64,000 nt of DNA, taken from AC-32 sp045806105. GTDB lineage: Bacteria > Actinomycetota > Thermoleophilia > Gaiellales > Gaiellaceae. Within the stretch, counting starts at the first letter, position 1; every line of letters begins with the position of its first letter. The notes below the pieces were generated by a model. It saw only the letters and a program-made list of their open reading frames with translations. It ran no database searches and was not told the DNA's origin. The translations under genes were made by a program, and so were the position numbers. The stretch covers positions 1 to 64,000 of the forward strand of contig JBJMJY010000072.1 of the NCBI GenBank assembly GCA_045806105.1, read 5' to 3'. Shown here piece after piece: positions 16,361 to 25,148 of the stretch.

Positions 16361-17356
16361 CCACGAGTGACGCGGCGCCAGCTGCTGGCGGCAACCGCGC
16401 CCGCCGTCGCGGCGGTGCCGTTCGCCAAGCTGGCGCTGGACAGGCCCGCTCGAGCCGCGACGCCGCACGTGCACCACCCGGGGATGGCGATGGACGCATC
16501 CACGCACGCCGCGATGAGCGGCCACGAGGTTCCGGCGCCGGGCGGTCCGAAGGCACTCGACGCGCTCCTCCACCCGCCTGGGGCCCTCCCGCACAAGCCC
16601 GGACGCGTGCGCGAGTACACGGTCACGGCGGTCGACCGCGAGATCGAGATCGCAAAGGGCGTCTTCTTCTCCGCGTGGACGTACAACGGCACCGTCCCGG
16701 GCCCCGTGATCCGCGCGACGGAAGACGACCTGCTGCGCGTCAACTTCACCAACGGCGGCTCGCACCCCCACACGATCCACTTCCACGGCATCCACCCGGC
16801 CGACATGGACGGCGTCTTCGAGGTCGTCGAGCCGGGCGGGAGTCTCACGTACGAGTTCCCCGCGCGCCCGTACGGGATGCACCTCTACCACTGCCACTCG
16901 ACCCCGCTGAAGAAGCACATCGCCAAGGGCCTCTACGGAGCCTTCATCATCGATCCTCCGGAGCCGCGTCCGCCCGCGCAGGAGCTGGTGATGGTCCTGG
17001 GCGGCTTCGACAGCGACGGCGACGGTGCGAACAACTTCTACGGAGTCAATGGGCCTGCCTTCTACTACGCCAGGTATCCGATCCGCGTGCGCCGCTCGCA
17101 GACGGTGCGCATCTACCTGGCGAATCTGACCGAGCTCGACCCGATCAACTCGTTCCACCTGCACGGCGACTTCTTCCGCTACTACCCGACGGGCTCCGGC
17201 GACCACTTCGAGTACACCGACACGGTCATGCTCTGCCAGGGCCAACGTGGAATCGTCGAGATCGACTTCGCGCACACGGGGCGGTTCATGTTCCACGCCC
17301 ACCAGTCGGAGTTCACCGAGCTTGGCTGGATGGGGTTCTTCGAGGTCGTCGACTGA
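16352..17356 (+). CDS. Two-domain multicopper oxidase, Tat-type signal
   Basis: A 334-residue exported cuproprotein. A twin-Arg signal (TRRQLLAAT, residues 7-15) and hydrophobic stretch lead to a His/Met-rich linker (HVHHPGMAMD, residues 39-48). Domain 1 has H140-T-I-H-F-H-G and YH180-C181-H182 with H189. Domain 2 has H269-L-H-G and FHAHQSEF (314-321). These are the copper-binding motifs of multicopper oxidases, here in a two-domain layout, so it oxidises a metal ion or phenol at the cell surface with oxygen as acceptor. GTG 16352 is preferred because the promoter would give a leaderless message. The stop overlaps the next start (ATGA). Confidence 0.9.
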   Translation: MTKPRVTRRQLLAATAPAVAAVPFAKLALDRPARAATPHVHHPGMAMDASTHAAMSGHEVPAPGGPKALDALLHPPGALPHKPGRVREYTVTAVDREIEIAKGVFFSAWTYNGTVPGPVIRATEDDLLRVNFTNGGSHPHTIHFHGIHPADMDGVFEVVEPGGSLTYEFPARPYGMHLYHCHSTPLKKHIAKGLYGAFIIDPPEPRPPAQELVMVLGGFDSDGDGANNFYGVNGPAFYYARYPIRVRRSQTVRIYLANLTELDPINSFHLHGDFFRYYPTGSGDHFEYTDTVMLCQGQRGIVEIDFAHTGRFMFHAHQSEFTELGWMGFFEVVD

Positions 17357-18555
17357 TGGACTCGGCGGCGCAGGGTGTCCCACGCGCGTGGCGGTTCTGG
17401 GCGCTCCTGCCGCTTTTGCTGCTCGTCGGCGCGATTGCGGTCTTCGCCGCGAGCGGCACGTCGCTGCTCGACCTCGTCGGGCGCGCGCCTCCGCCGGCCG
17501 ACCAGTTCGACATCGGGCGGGTCGAGTTCAAGCCGGGGGAGATCCGGATTCGGGTGACGAACCCCCAGCGGCAGGAGCTCACGCTCGCGACGGTCACGGT
17601 CGATGACGCGATCGTCCCGTACAGCCTCGACGGGCCCGCCACGCTCGGCCGGTTGCGCTCGAGCACGGTCGTCGTCCCGTTCCAGTGGGTCGAGGACGAC
17701 CCCTACACGGTCGGTGTCACGAGCTCGAGCGGGATCGAGACGACCTTTGGCGTCCCCGCCGCCGTCGAGTCGCGTGGCCCGTCCCCTCGCGGCTTCCTCG
17801 GCTACGCGGTGATCGGCTTTCTGGTCGGCATCGTGCCGGTCGCGCTCGGCCTCGGCTGGCTGCCCTCGCTCCGGGGCAGCGGTACCGCCTGGGTCGCGGC
17901 GTTCATGGCGCTGACCGCCGGCTTGCTGAGCTTCCTCGCGCTCGACGCCCTGACCGAGGCGCTCGACCTGCAGGCCGGCCTCCCGAGCGGCTTCCAAGGC
18001 CCGGGGCTGATCCTGCTCGGCGTCGCGGCGAGCTACCTCGGGCTGACCTTCGTCGCCCAGCGCTTCTCCGCCGCCGGTGGGCGCGAGCGCAGCGCACCCC
18101 TCGAGGGGGTCGCGCTGGCGACGCTGGTGGCGATCGGGATCGGGCTGCACAACCTCGGTGAGGGGCTCGCGGTCGGCTCCTCGATCGCCCTCGGCGAGCT
18201 CGCGCTCGGCACGTTCCTGATCGTCGGCTTCATGGTGCACAACGTCACCGAGGGCCTCGGGATCGCCGCCCCGATCGCGGACGGGGCGCGGGTGAGCCTC
18301 GCCAGGCTCGCGGCGCTGGCGCTCGTTGCGGGCGCGCCGGCGATTGCCGGCGCCTGGATCGGCGGCTTCATCACGAGCGACGTCCTCGGCGTGCTCTTCT
18401 TCGCGCTCGCGGTTGGCGCGGCGCTGCAGGTCGTCGTGGAGGTCGGGCGCTACGTGGCGCGACGCGCGCCCGGCGGCCTGCGCTCCGGGCCTGTGATCGG
18501 CGGTTACCTCGCGGGGATTGCCGTCATGTACGTCACCGGCCTGCTGGTGGCCTGA
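17356..18555 (+). CDS. ZIP-family metal transporter with N-terminal extracytoplasmic domain
   Basis: A 399-residue protein. Residues 1-35 are a signal/anchor; 45-135 form a beta-rich domain (FDIGRVEFKPGEIRIRVTN, then LTLATVTVDDAIVPY) that looks cupredoxin-like. Residues 145-399 are a ZIP transporter with both metal-binding signatures, HNLGEG (265-270) and HNVTEG (295-300). ZIPs import divalent metals (Zn, Fe, Mn). ATG 17356 overlaps the oxidase stop, so the proteins are translationally coupled and probably partner in metal oxidation and uptake. The extra domain is uncommon for ZIP proteins, to my knowledge. Confidence 0.88.
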   Translation: MDSAAQGVPRAWRFWALLPLLLLVGAIAVFAASGTSLLDLVGRAPPPADQFDIGRVEFKPGEIRIRVTNPQRQELTLATVTVDDAIVPYSLDGPATLGRLRSSTVVVPFQWVEDDPYTVGVTSSSGIETTFGVPAAVESRGPSPRGFLGYAVIGFLVGIVPVALGLGWLPSLRGSGTAWVAAFMALTAGLLSFLALDALTEALDLQAGLPSGFQGPGLILLGVAASYLGLTFVAQRFSAAGGRERSAPLEGVALATLVAIGIGLHNLGEGLAVGSSIALGELALGTFLIVGFMVHNVTEGLGIAAPIADGARVSLARLAALALVAGAPAIAGAWIGGFITSDVLGVLFFALAVGAALQVVVEVGRYVARRAPGGLRSGPVIGGYLAGIAVMYVTGLLVA

Positions 18556-18557
18556 GC

Positions 18558-19223
18558 ATGCCGGGGCTCGACGACCTCAGCGACGCGCTGCAGGACTACC
18601 TGCGCGAGATCTACAAGCTGCAGGCGGAAGGCCCGCGGGTGAAGACGACGACGCTGGCGCGGCGGATGGGCGTCAAGCCGCCGTCCGCGACTGCGATCGT
18701 GAAGAAGCTCGCTGCGCGGGGGCTCGTCGACCACCAGCCCTACCGCGGCGTCCGGCTCACGCCGCACGGTGAGCGCCTCGCGCTGGAGATCCTCCGCCAC
18801 CACCGACTGCTCGAGCTCTACCTGGCGCAGACGCTCGAGCTTGGCCTCGATGCCGTCCACGCAGAGGCGGACCGGCTCGAGCACGTGCTCTCGGAGACGC
18901 TCGAGGAGCGCATCGACGAGGCCCTCGGCTCGCCGACGGAAGATCCGCACGGCGACCCGATCCCAGACTCCGCCCTGAGGATGCTCCCTCCGCGGACACG
19001 GCGCCTGACGGAGCTCCGGCCTGGTGATCGCGCGACGGTGCAGAGGATTCCCGACGGTGACGGCGAGGTGCTCCGCTACCTCGCCGAGCTCGGGCTCGTG
19101 CCCGGACGGCAGGTCGAGCTCATCCGGGTGGAGCCCTTCGGCGGCCCTCTCACCGTGCGCGCCGGCCGGCGAGCGGCGATCTCGCCCATGCTCGCGGCCG
19201 AAATCCGTGTCGTGCATGAGTAG
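18558..19223 (+). CDS. DtxR/MntR-family metal-dependent repressor
   Basis: A 221-residue regulator. Residues 1-60 form a winged helix (VKTTTLARRMGVKPPSATAIVKKLAARGLV). Residues 75-135 form the dimerisation and metal-binding region (HHRLLELYLA, HAEADRLEHVLSE, DPHGDPIP). Residues 150-221 are an SH3-like FeoA domain. This is the full three-domain DtxR/IdeR layout. It starts two bases after the ZIP stop and likely represses its own operon when Mn or Fe is bound, through the palindrome at 16345. The metal cannot be told from sequence alone. Confidence 0.9.
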   Translation: MPGLDDLSDALQDYLREIYKLQAEGPRVKTTTLARRMGVKPPSATAIVKKLAARGLVDHQPYRGVRLTPHGERLALEILRHHRLLELYLAQTLELGLDAVHAEADRLEHVLSETLEERIDEALGSPTEDPHGDPIPDSALRMLPPRTRRLTELRPGDRATVQRIPDGDGEVLRYLAELGLVPGRQVELIRVEPFGGPLTVRAGRRAAISPMLAAEIRVVHE

Positions 19224-19980
19224 GCCCTTCCTGCTCGTCCAGCTGAGCGACCCCCACATCGGAGCGTCGTGGGCCGAGGGCGATCCGGTCGCGGGGCTCG
19301 CGGCTGCGATCGACGGCGTGCTCGCGCTCGACGACCGTCCCGACGCCGTGCTCGTGACGGGCGACCTCGCCGACCACGCCGCCGACGACGAGTACGAGCA
19401 GGTTCGCGCGTTCCTGAGTCGGATCGACGCGCCCGCGTACGTCCTGCCCGGCAACCACGACGATCGCGACGCACTTCATCGCCATTTCCAGACACCGGGT
19501 GCGGGAGGGCGGCCGGTTCGGTACGCCGTGGACCTCGGCCCTCTTCGGCTCGTCGCCCTCGACACCACCGTCCCTGGAGAGGATGGCGGCGAGCTCGACC
19601 GGGAACAACTCGGGTGGCTCGACACGACCCTCGCGGCGGCGCCCGGCGCGCCCACAGTCGTGGCAATGCACCACCCGCCGCTTGTCGTGGGGATCCCGGC
19701 CTGGGACGCGATCGGGCTGGCGCCCGCGGCTCGTCGGTCGCTGGGCGAGCTCCTCGGCCGCCATCCGCAGGTGCAACGCGTCGTCGCAGGCCACGTCCAC
19801 CGTGCGATTGCGGCAGAGCTCGGCGGCCGGTCCGTCATGTCTGTGCCGAGCACGTACGTGCAGGGGCTGCTCGACTTCGGCGCGATCGAGCTCGAGCTCT
19901 CCGACGACCCGCCCGGCTTCGCAGTGCACGCGCTCGTCGACGGCGTGCTGGTCTCCCACATCCAGCCCGTGCGCCCCTGA
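19216..19980 (+). CDS. Metallophosphoesterase (CpdA-like phosphodiesterase)
   Basis: A 254-residue calcineurin-like phosphoesterase with all five metal-site blocks: SDPHIG (D and H), GDLADH, GNHDD, HHPPLVV and GHVHRA. These define the two-metal centre of CpdA-type 3',5'-cyclic-nucleotide phosphodiesterases. cAMP is the likely substrate, but related enzymes cleave other phosphodiesters. ATG 19216 lies inside the end of the DtxR-like gene (8-base overlap), so it belongs to the same operon; a link with metal control is not obvious. Confidence 0.87.
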   Translation: MSRPFLLVQLSDPHIGASWAEGDPVAGLAAAIDGVLALDDRPDAVLVTGDLADHAADDEYEQVRAFLSRIDAPAYVLPGNHDDRDALHRHFQTPGAGGRPVRYAVDLGPLRLVALDTTVPGEDGGELDREQLGWLDTTLAAAPGAPTVVAMHHPPLVVGIPAWDAIGLAPAARRSLGELLGRHPQVQRVVAGHVHRAIAAELGGRSVMSVPSTYVQGLLDFGAIELELSDDPPGFAVHALVDGVLVSHIQPVRP

Positions 19981-19984
19981 AGCG

Positions 19985-20776
19985 TCAGTCGATCAGCTTG
20001 CGCTCCATCGCGTGGATCGCGATGCGCCAGAGCGCAAGAGCCCAGATCACGAGCACGGCGACGCGCAGGAGGTCGGTCCAGCCCTCGAAGCCGAAGACCG
20101 CGTGGCGGACGAGCTCGACGCACTGGTGCAGCGGGTTCAGCTCACCGAGGATCTGCGCCCAGCGCGGGAGCTGGTCGAGCGGGAAGAAAGTGCCGGCGAC
20201 GAGGAAAAGCGGCGTCAGGACGGCGCTGACGACGTAGTTGAAGTTCTCGAAGGACGAGGCGAAGCCGGCGATCATGATCCCGAAGCAGCCCCAGCCGTAG
20301 CCGGCGAGCCAGCCGATGAACGGCACCGTCAGCATCCCCCACGACGGGTCGAGCCCGAAGAACATCGCGACGATCATCGGGACGCAGCCGTAGACGCCGG
20401 CCCGGGTCGCGATCCAGACCGCCTCGGCCGTGACGAGCTCCTCGGTGTCGACGGGAGCCGCGAGGATCGCGTCGTAGGTGCGCTGGAACTTGTACTTGAC
20501 GAAGGTGCCGAACATCGCCGGGAAGGCCGACGAGAAGAGCACCGCGGTGGCCACGGTCCCGGTGCCGACGAACTCGACGTAGGGGTAGCCGCCGATCGTG
20601 CTCACGAGCGAGCCGAAGCCGAACCCGAAGGCGATCAGGTAGATCGTCGGCTCGACGGTCGAGGAGAAGGTGCTCGCCTTCCAGTACGACGAGAAGTTGA
20701 CGATCTCGCGCACGAGCACGCCGGTCAGCGCCGGCCGCTCGAGGCGGCCAATGCCTCTGGCCTCGACGGCGTTCAC
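19985..20776 (-). CDS. ABC-2 type exporter permease (second pair)
   Basis: A 263-residue membrane protein of the ABC-2/DrrB type. Six hydrophobic segments are seen, with the family pattern YKFQRTYDAILAAPV before the core and FLVAGTFFPLDQLPRWAQILGELNPLHQCVELVRHAVFG after helix five. GTG 20776 overlaps the ATPase stop (GTGA). It forms a complete exporter with the ATPase at 20773-21678. Substrate unknown; drugs, lipids or polymers are typical. Confidence 0.85.
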   Translation of the reverse strand: MNAVEARGIGRLERPALTGVLVREIVNFSSYWKASTFSSTVEPTIYLIAFGFGFGSLVSTIGGYPYVEFVGTGTVATAVLFSSAFPAMFGTFVKYKFQRTYDAILAAPVDTEELVTAEAVWIATRAGVYGCVPMIVAMFFGLDPSWGMLTVPFIGWLAGYGWGCFGIMIAGFASSFENFNYVVSAVLTPLFLVAGTFFPLDQLPRWAQILGELNPLHQCVELVRHAVFGFEGWTDLLRVAVLVIWALALWRIAIHAMERKLID

Positions 20777-21678
20777 TCGATCTCCTCGCCGGTCAGCAGC
20801 ACGAACACGTCCTCCAGGTTGGCCGGACGCCGCTCGCCCTCGAAGCCGCGGCCGTCGCCGTCGACGCCGAGGATCGAGATGCTCGTCCCGGTCCGGCGCG
20901 TGCGCAGGCCCGCCTCCGCCGCCTCCGCCTGCACCTCCGCGAGCCTCGCCGGCGGCCCGTACACCTCCAGCGCCTCGCCGCCCGCGTGCTCGCGCACGAG
21001 CTCCGACGGCCGCCCGACGGCCACGCCCTTGCCGTGCGACATGATCAGCACGGTGTCGGCGAGCCGCTGCGCTTCCTCGATGTAGTGCGTGGACATCAGG
21101 ATCGTCGTCCCCTGCGAGCGCAGCGCGTCGATCAGCGCCCAGAGCTCCTGGCGCACCTGCGGGTCGAGGCCGACAGTCGGCTCGTCGAGCAGCACGAGGC
21201 GCGGCCGGTGCACGAGCGCCCGGGCGATCAGCAGCCGCCGCCGCATCCCGCCCGACAGCTTGTCCACCTTCTCGTGGCGCCGGTGCGCGAGCTTCGCAAG
21301 CTCGATCGCGCTCTCGATGGCCTCGTGCCGCTCGTGCCGGCCGATGCGGTAGAGGTGCGCGAAGACGAGCAGGTTCTGCTCGACCGTCAGCGTCACGTCG
21401 AGGTTGTCCAGCTGCGGTACGACGCCGCACTCGGCGCGGGCGGCCTTCGAGTCGTCCGGGAGCCTGTGCCCGAGCACCTCGAGCTCGCCCTCATCGGGGA
21501 TCGCCTGCGCCGTCAGCAACCGCATCGTGGTCGACTTGCCGGCACCGTTCGGGCCGAGCAGGCCGACGCACGTGCCGACGGGCACGTCGAGGTCAAGGCC
21601 GTCGACGGCCGTGATCTGGCCGTAGCGCTTGACGGCGCCGCGCAGGCGGATGGCGAGCTCCCCGCTCACGACCTCCAA
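20773..21678 (-). CDS. ABC exporter ATPase (second pair)
   Basis: A 301-residue ATP-binding subunit. Walker A is GPNGAGKST, the signature is LSGGMRRRLLIARAL, and Walker B is LVLLDEPTVGLD with the H-loop in MSTHYIEEAQ. A C-terminal accessory domain of about 80 residues is present, as in DrrA/NodI-type subunits. The start is TTG 21678 or GTG 21669 (MSGELAIRL); neither has a convincing ribosome site, so coupling from the upstream permease stop (21680) is likely. Confidence 0.88.
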   Translation of the reverse strand: MEVVSGELAIRLRGAVKRYGQITAVDGLDLDVPVGTCVGLLGPNGAGKSTTMRLLTAQAIPDEGELEVLGHRLPDDSKAARAECGVVPQLDNLDVTLTVEQNLLVFAHLYRIGRHERHEAIESAIELAKLAHRRHEKVDKLSGGMRRRLLIARALVHRPRLVLLDEPTVGLDPQVRQELWALIDALRSQGTTILMSTHYIEEAQRLADTVLIMSHGKGVAVGRPSELVREHAGGEALEVYGPPARLAEVQAEAAEAGLRTRRTGTSISILGVDGDGRGFEGERRPANLEDVFVLLTGEEIE

Positions 21679-21679
21679 G

Positions 21680-22516
21680 CTAGAGGATGGCGCGCGGGTA
21701 CGTCTTCGCGGCGGCGACCGCGGTCAGAACGAGGAACCCGGCCACGACCGCGAAATCGAGCCAGAGGGCGCCGCCGGCCGAGATTCCGAGCAGCAGGTCG
21801 CGCATCCCGTGCACCTCGTAGCTGAGCGGGTTGGCGTGCGCGACGACGCGCAGCCAGGCCGGCATGATCGCGAGCGGATAGAGGGCGCTCGAGGCGAAGA
21901 AGAGCGGCATCACGACGAGCTGGCCGATGCCCATGAAGCGCTCGCGCGTCCGGACGAGCGCCGCGAGGATCATCGAGAGGCAGGCGAACGCCCCGGTCCC
22001 GAGCAGGAGCAGCACGACCGCGCCGACCACGCGCGGCACGCTCCAGCGGATCGCGATGCCCGCGACCGCGATCACGCAGAGGAGCACGATCGCCTGCGCC
22101 AGGGCGCGGATCGCCGCGCCGGAGGCCTTGCCGAGCACGATCCCGAGCCGGGGCAGCGGCGTCGCGAGCAGGCGCTGAAGCTGCCCGACGTCGCGCTCCC
22201 AGATCACGCCCAGGCCGAAGAAAATCGCCACGAAGAGCGCGGCCTGCGCCATCACACCGGGCGCGAGGTAGGCGCGGTAGTCGCCGGAGCCGCCGGAGAG
22301 CGTGTGGTTGTGCTGCAGCGCGGTGCCAAAGACGAACAGCCAGAGCAGCGGCTGGACCGACCGGGTGAAGATGTCGAGGTGGTCGTGCCGGAGCTTGCGC
22401 AGCTCCGCCCAGCCCATGGCGAGGGTGCCGTCGCGCAGCCGAGCCGCGTGCACGGGAAGCAGCCTCAGCGCGGAGTCACGCGAGGCGGCGCGAGCGCCTG
22501 CGGCCTGCGCGGACAT
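21680..22516 (-). CDS. ABC-2 type exporter permease (first pair)
   Basis: A 278-residue DrrB-like permease with six hydrophobic segments. Conserved blocks are VIWERDVGQLQRLLATPLPRLGIVLGK and MPLFFASSALYPLAIMPAWLRVVAHANPLSYEVHGMRDLL. ATG 22516 has a GGAGGGAG site and overlaps the end of the first ATPase gene by about 40 bases. Paired with the ATPase at 22476-23301. Confidence 0.85.
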   Translation of the reverse strand: MSAQAAGARAASRDSALRLLPVHAARLRDGTLAMGWAELRKLRHDHLDIFTRSVQPLLWLFVFGTALQHNHTLSGGSGDYRAYLAPGVMAQAALFVAIFFGLGVIWERDVGQLQRLLATPLPRLGIVLGKASGAAIRALAQAIVLLCVIAVAGIAIRWSVPRVVGAVVLLLLGTGAFACLSMILAALVRTRERFMGIGQLVVMPLFFASSALYPLAIMPAWLRVVAHANPLSYEVHGMRDLLLGISAGGALWLDFAVVAGFLVLTAVAAAKTYPRAIL

Positions 22517-23301
22517 CTCTGAAGCTCCCTCCTTCCTCGAGCCTGCCGCCGGTGACCTCCGTGAAGACGTCCTCGAGATTCCGCATGCCGAAGCGGCGCC
22601 GCAGCTCAGCAGGCGACCCGAGTGCCGCGATCGTCCCGCGGTCCATGATCGCGAGCCGCTCGCACTGGCGCTCCGCCTCCTCCATCTGGTGGGTGGTGAC
22701 GAAGATCGTCGTGCCGGCCTCCGCACGCAGCAGCTGCAGCCGCTCCCAGATCAGTCGGCGCGCGGTCGGGTCGAGCCCGGCGGTCGGCTCGTCCAGGAAG
22801 AGTACGGCAGGCTGCTTGAGCAGGGCCGTCGCGATCTCGAGGCGGCGCAGCATCCCGCCCGAGAGCGTGCGCCCGAGCCGGTCGAGGAACGAGCCGAGCT
22901 GCATCGCCTCGACGGCCTCTTCGATCCGCTCGCGCCGCTCGCGCCGCGGCACTCCGGTGGCGCGGCCGTAGAACTCGAGGTTCTCGTGGGCGGTGAGCGC
23001 ACCGTCGATCGAGATCGCCTGCGGGACATAGCCGATCGACTGGCGAACGGCGAGCCCGTCGCGGACGACGTCGTGGCCCGCGACGAGCGCCGTTCCCTCT
23101 CCCGGCTTCAACAGCGTCGTCAGGACGCGAATCGTGGTTGTCTTCCCGGCGCCGTTCGGGCCGAGCCAGCCCGAAAGCCTCGCCGGCCGCGACGTCGAAG
23201 GTGATCCCCGCGACGGCCTCCATCTCGCCGAAGCGGACGACGAGCCCCTCGACGAGGACGACCTGCTCGGCGCGCTCCTCGGCACGCGCCAGTGCGCTCA
23301 C
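22476..23301 (-). CDS. ABC exporter ATPase (first pair), interrupted by a one-base frameshift
   Basis: DrrA-type ATPase. From GTG 23301 the product begins VSALARAEERAEQVVLVEG and continues to GITFDVAAGEAFG. The next residues (WLGPNGAGKTTT, the Walker A) lie in another frame. One extra G in the GGG run at 23170-23172 explains the jump. Downstream all motifs are intact: LSGGMLRRLEIATALL, VLFLDEPTAGLD and TTHQMEEAE. If the shift is real, the protein loses its N-terminal strands or needs internal initiation. If it is a read error, the gene is a normal 275-residue ATPase. GTG 23301 overlaps the MarR stop (GTGA). Confidence 0.8.
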
Positions 23302-23774
23302 CGTGCGACCAGCTCCTCGCTGCGGACGCGCAGCACGAGTGCGGCCTTTGCCGTCAGCTGCACAAGCTGCGCCCGCTCGTCCGGCTCGAGCGCCTCGAGC
23401 ACGTCGCAGAAGAAGAGCAGCCGCTGCGCCGCGACGCCGGCCGTCAGCTCCGCGCCTTCGGCCGTGAGGTCGACGACGATTGCGCGCCGGTCGCCCTCTG
23501 CGCCGTGCCGCTCCGCCAGCCCGAGCTCCTCGAGGCGGTCGACCATGCGCGTCGCGGTCGTGTCGTCCACCCCGACGCGATCGGCGAGCTCGCCGATGCG
23601 CAGGCCGCCGCTCTCGCCGATCAGCGCGAGCGCGCGCAGCTTGCTCGGCGTCAGCTTCGTCCCGAGCTCGGGGTGAAGCGACGCGTGGAGGCGGCGGCTC
23701 GCGAGGATCGTCCCGAGTTCTCGCCAGCAGGCCGACAGCTCGGCGGCCAGCGGCTTGAGCTCCCGCCTCGACAT
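23298..23774 (-). CDS. MarR-family transcriptional regulator
   Basis: A 158-residue winged-helix regulator. The DNA-binding core is LTPSKLRALALIGESGGLRIGELADRVGVDDTTATRMVDRLEELGLAERHGAEGDRRAIVVDLTAEG, with the wing Asp-Arg-Arg. Helices on either side form the dimer interface. It heads a five-gene run marR-ATPase-permease-ATPase-permease with overlapping genes, so it probably represses the exporters in response to a ligand. The gene diverges from the glycoside hydrolase. Confidence 0.9.
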   Translation of the reverse strand: MSRRELKPLAAELSACWRELGTILASRRLHASLHPELGTKLTPSKLRALALIGESGGLRIGELADRVGVDDTTATRMVDRLEELGLAERHGAEGDRRAIVVDLTAEGAELTAGVAAQRLLFFCDVLEALEPDERAQLVQLTAKAALVLRVRSEELVAR

Positions 23775-23786
23775 ATCTGCAAGATA
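23774..23786 (-). promoter_or_regulatory. Candidate MarR operator
   Basis: TATCT and AGATA are exact inverted arms around GCA, touching the first base of the marR start codon (23774). On the marR strand the stretch also holds a TATCTT-like -10 element. A repressor bound here would block its own transcription. The site is short and could be chance in isolation; position is the main support. Confidence 0.35.
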
Positions 23787-23861
23787 CAGAAACTGGTTTT
23801 TGCACGGAATTCTTTACAGGAGCCTTACCCACTCCGTTCACACGGGAGCGATCATCGAGAG

Positions 23862-25148
23862 GTGACAAAGCTCGCATGCATCGCAGCTGCCGCGGTGACG
23901 GGCGCGACTGCGTTCTTCACAGCGTCGGCGACGGCCTCACCGTCCGTCCGCTACGGCGTCCAGGACGGCACCTACCTCTCGGCTGGCCCACGGCTCGAGG
24001 AGCGGCTCTCCACGCTCGACCGGCTGGGCGCGAAGCTCGTGCGCTACATGGTCAACTGGCGGCAGATCGCACCGCGGAAGCCGCGGCACCCGGCAAACCC
24101 CGGCGACCCCGCCTACGCCTGGAGCAGCGCCGACGCGGTGCTGGGCGCGCTCCGCGCGCACCGGATCGAGGTGCTGGCGACGCTCTACCGCACACCGACG
24201 TGGGCCAGCGCCCGGCGGCGTCCGCGCGACGTCCCGTCGAGGAGCTCCTCGCTGGCGGCTTTCGCCCTTGCGGTCGCGCGGCGCTACCCCTGGCTGCGGC
24301 GCTGGGAGGTCTGGAACGAGCCCAACCTGAGCACCTTCCTGCTCCCGGTCTCGCCACGCCTCTACGTCCAGCGCCTGCTGAACCCGACCTACGTCGCGCT
24401 GCACGCCGCCAACCCTGCGAACCGCGTCGCGGGCGGCGCGACCTCGCCGCGCGGGACCTCGACCGGCCTCTCACCCGTCGCGTTCATGCGCGGCATGCGC
24501 GCCGCACACGCGCGTCTCGACGTCTACTCGCACCACCCCTACCCGGTGACGCCGGGCGAGCGGCCGTTCGGCTTCGCGCACGGCGTCTGCCGCTTCTGCA
24601 AGGGCGTGCTCACGCTGGCGAACCTGCCGACGCTCGTGCGCGAGGTGAAGCGCGACTTCGGGCGCAAGCGAATCTGGCTGACCGAGTACGGTAACCAGAC
24701 GAACCCGCCCGACCCCTTCGGGGTCTCGTGGGCCCGGCAGTCGCAGTACCTCGCCGACGCGGCCCTCCGGGTGGAGACCTCGCCGCTCGTCGACATGCTC
24801 GTGCAGTTCATGGTCGAGGACGAGCCGCGGCTGGGCGGCTGGCAGAGTGGCCTGTTCACTGCGGGCGGGGTCGTCAAGCCGTCGTTCAACTCCTTCCAGC
24901 TCCCGATCGCGGAGGCCGCGCGGCGCGGCCGGCGGACGACGATCTGGGGCCAGGTGCGCCCGGGATCAGGGCGGAGGCAGTACGTGCTGCAGCGCCGCTG
25001 GGTGGGCCGGTGGCTCCCGGTCGGGCGGCCGGCGCTCACGGACGGCCGCGGCTCCTACCGGCGGGTCGTCTACGCATCCGTCGGAGCGCGGTACCGCATC
25101 CTCTGGCTGCCCTCGAGCACGGCCAGCCGGGCGATCACCGTGCGCTGA
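23862..25148 (+). CDS. Secreted clan-A glycoside hydrolase (GH39/GH5-like)
   Basis: A 428-residue exported enzyme. Signal peptide residues 1-26 (TKLACIAAAAVTGATAFFTASATA). The TIM-barrel shows acid/base Glu153 in RRWEVWNEPNLS and nucleophile Glu275 in IWLTEYGNQTN, the two clan-A positions, with HHPYPVTPGE between. A C-terminal strand region (about 345-428, YVLQRRWVGRWLPV) may be a beta-sandwich carbohydrate-binding module. Substrate is not readable. GTG 23862 was chosen because it begins the signal sequence. The next gene converges. Confidence 0.82.
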   Translation: MTKLACIAAAAVTGATAFFTASATASPSVRYGVQDGTYLSAGPRLEERLSTLDRLGAKLVRYMVNWRQIAPRKPRHPANPGDPAYAWSSADAVLGALRAHRIEVLATLYRTPTWASARRRPRDVPSRSSSLAAFALAVARRYPWLRRWEVWNEPNLSTFLLPVSPRLYVQRLLNPTYVALHAANPANRVAGGATSPRGTSTGLSPVAFMRGMRAAHARLDVYSHHPYPVTPGERPFGFAHGVCRFCKGVLTLANLPTLVREVKRDFGRKRIWLTEYGNQTNPPDPFGVSWARQSQYLADAALRVETSPLVDMLVQFMVEDEPRLGGWQSGLFTAGGVVKPSFNSFQLPIAEAARRGRRTTIWGQVRPGSGRRQYVLQRRWVGRWLPVGRPALTDGRGSYRRVVYASVGARYRILWLPSSTASRAITVR

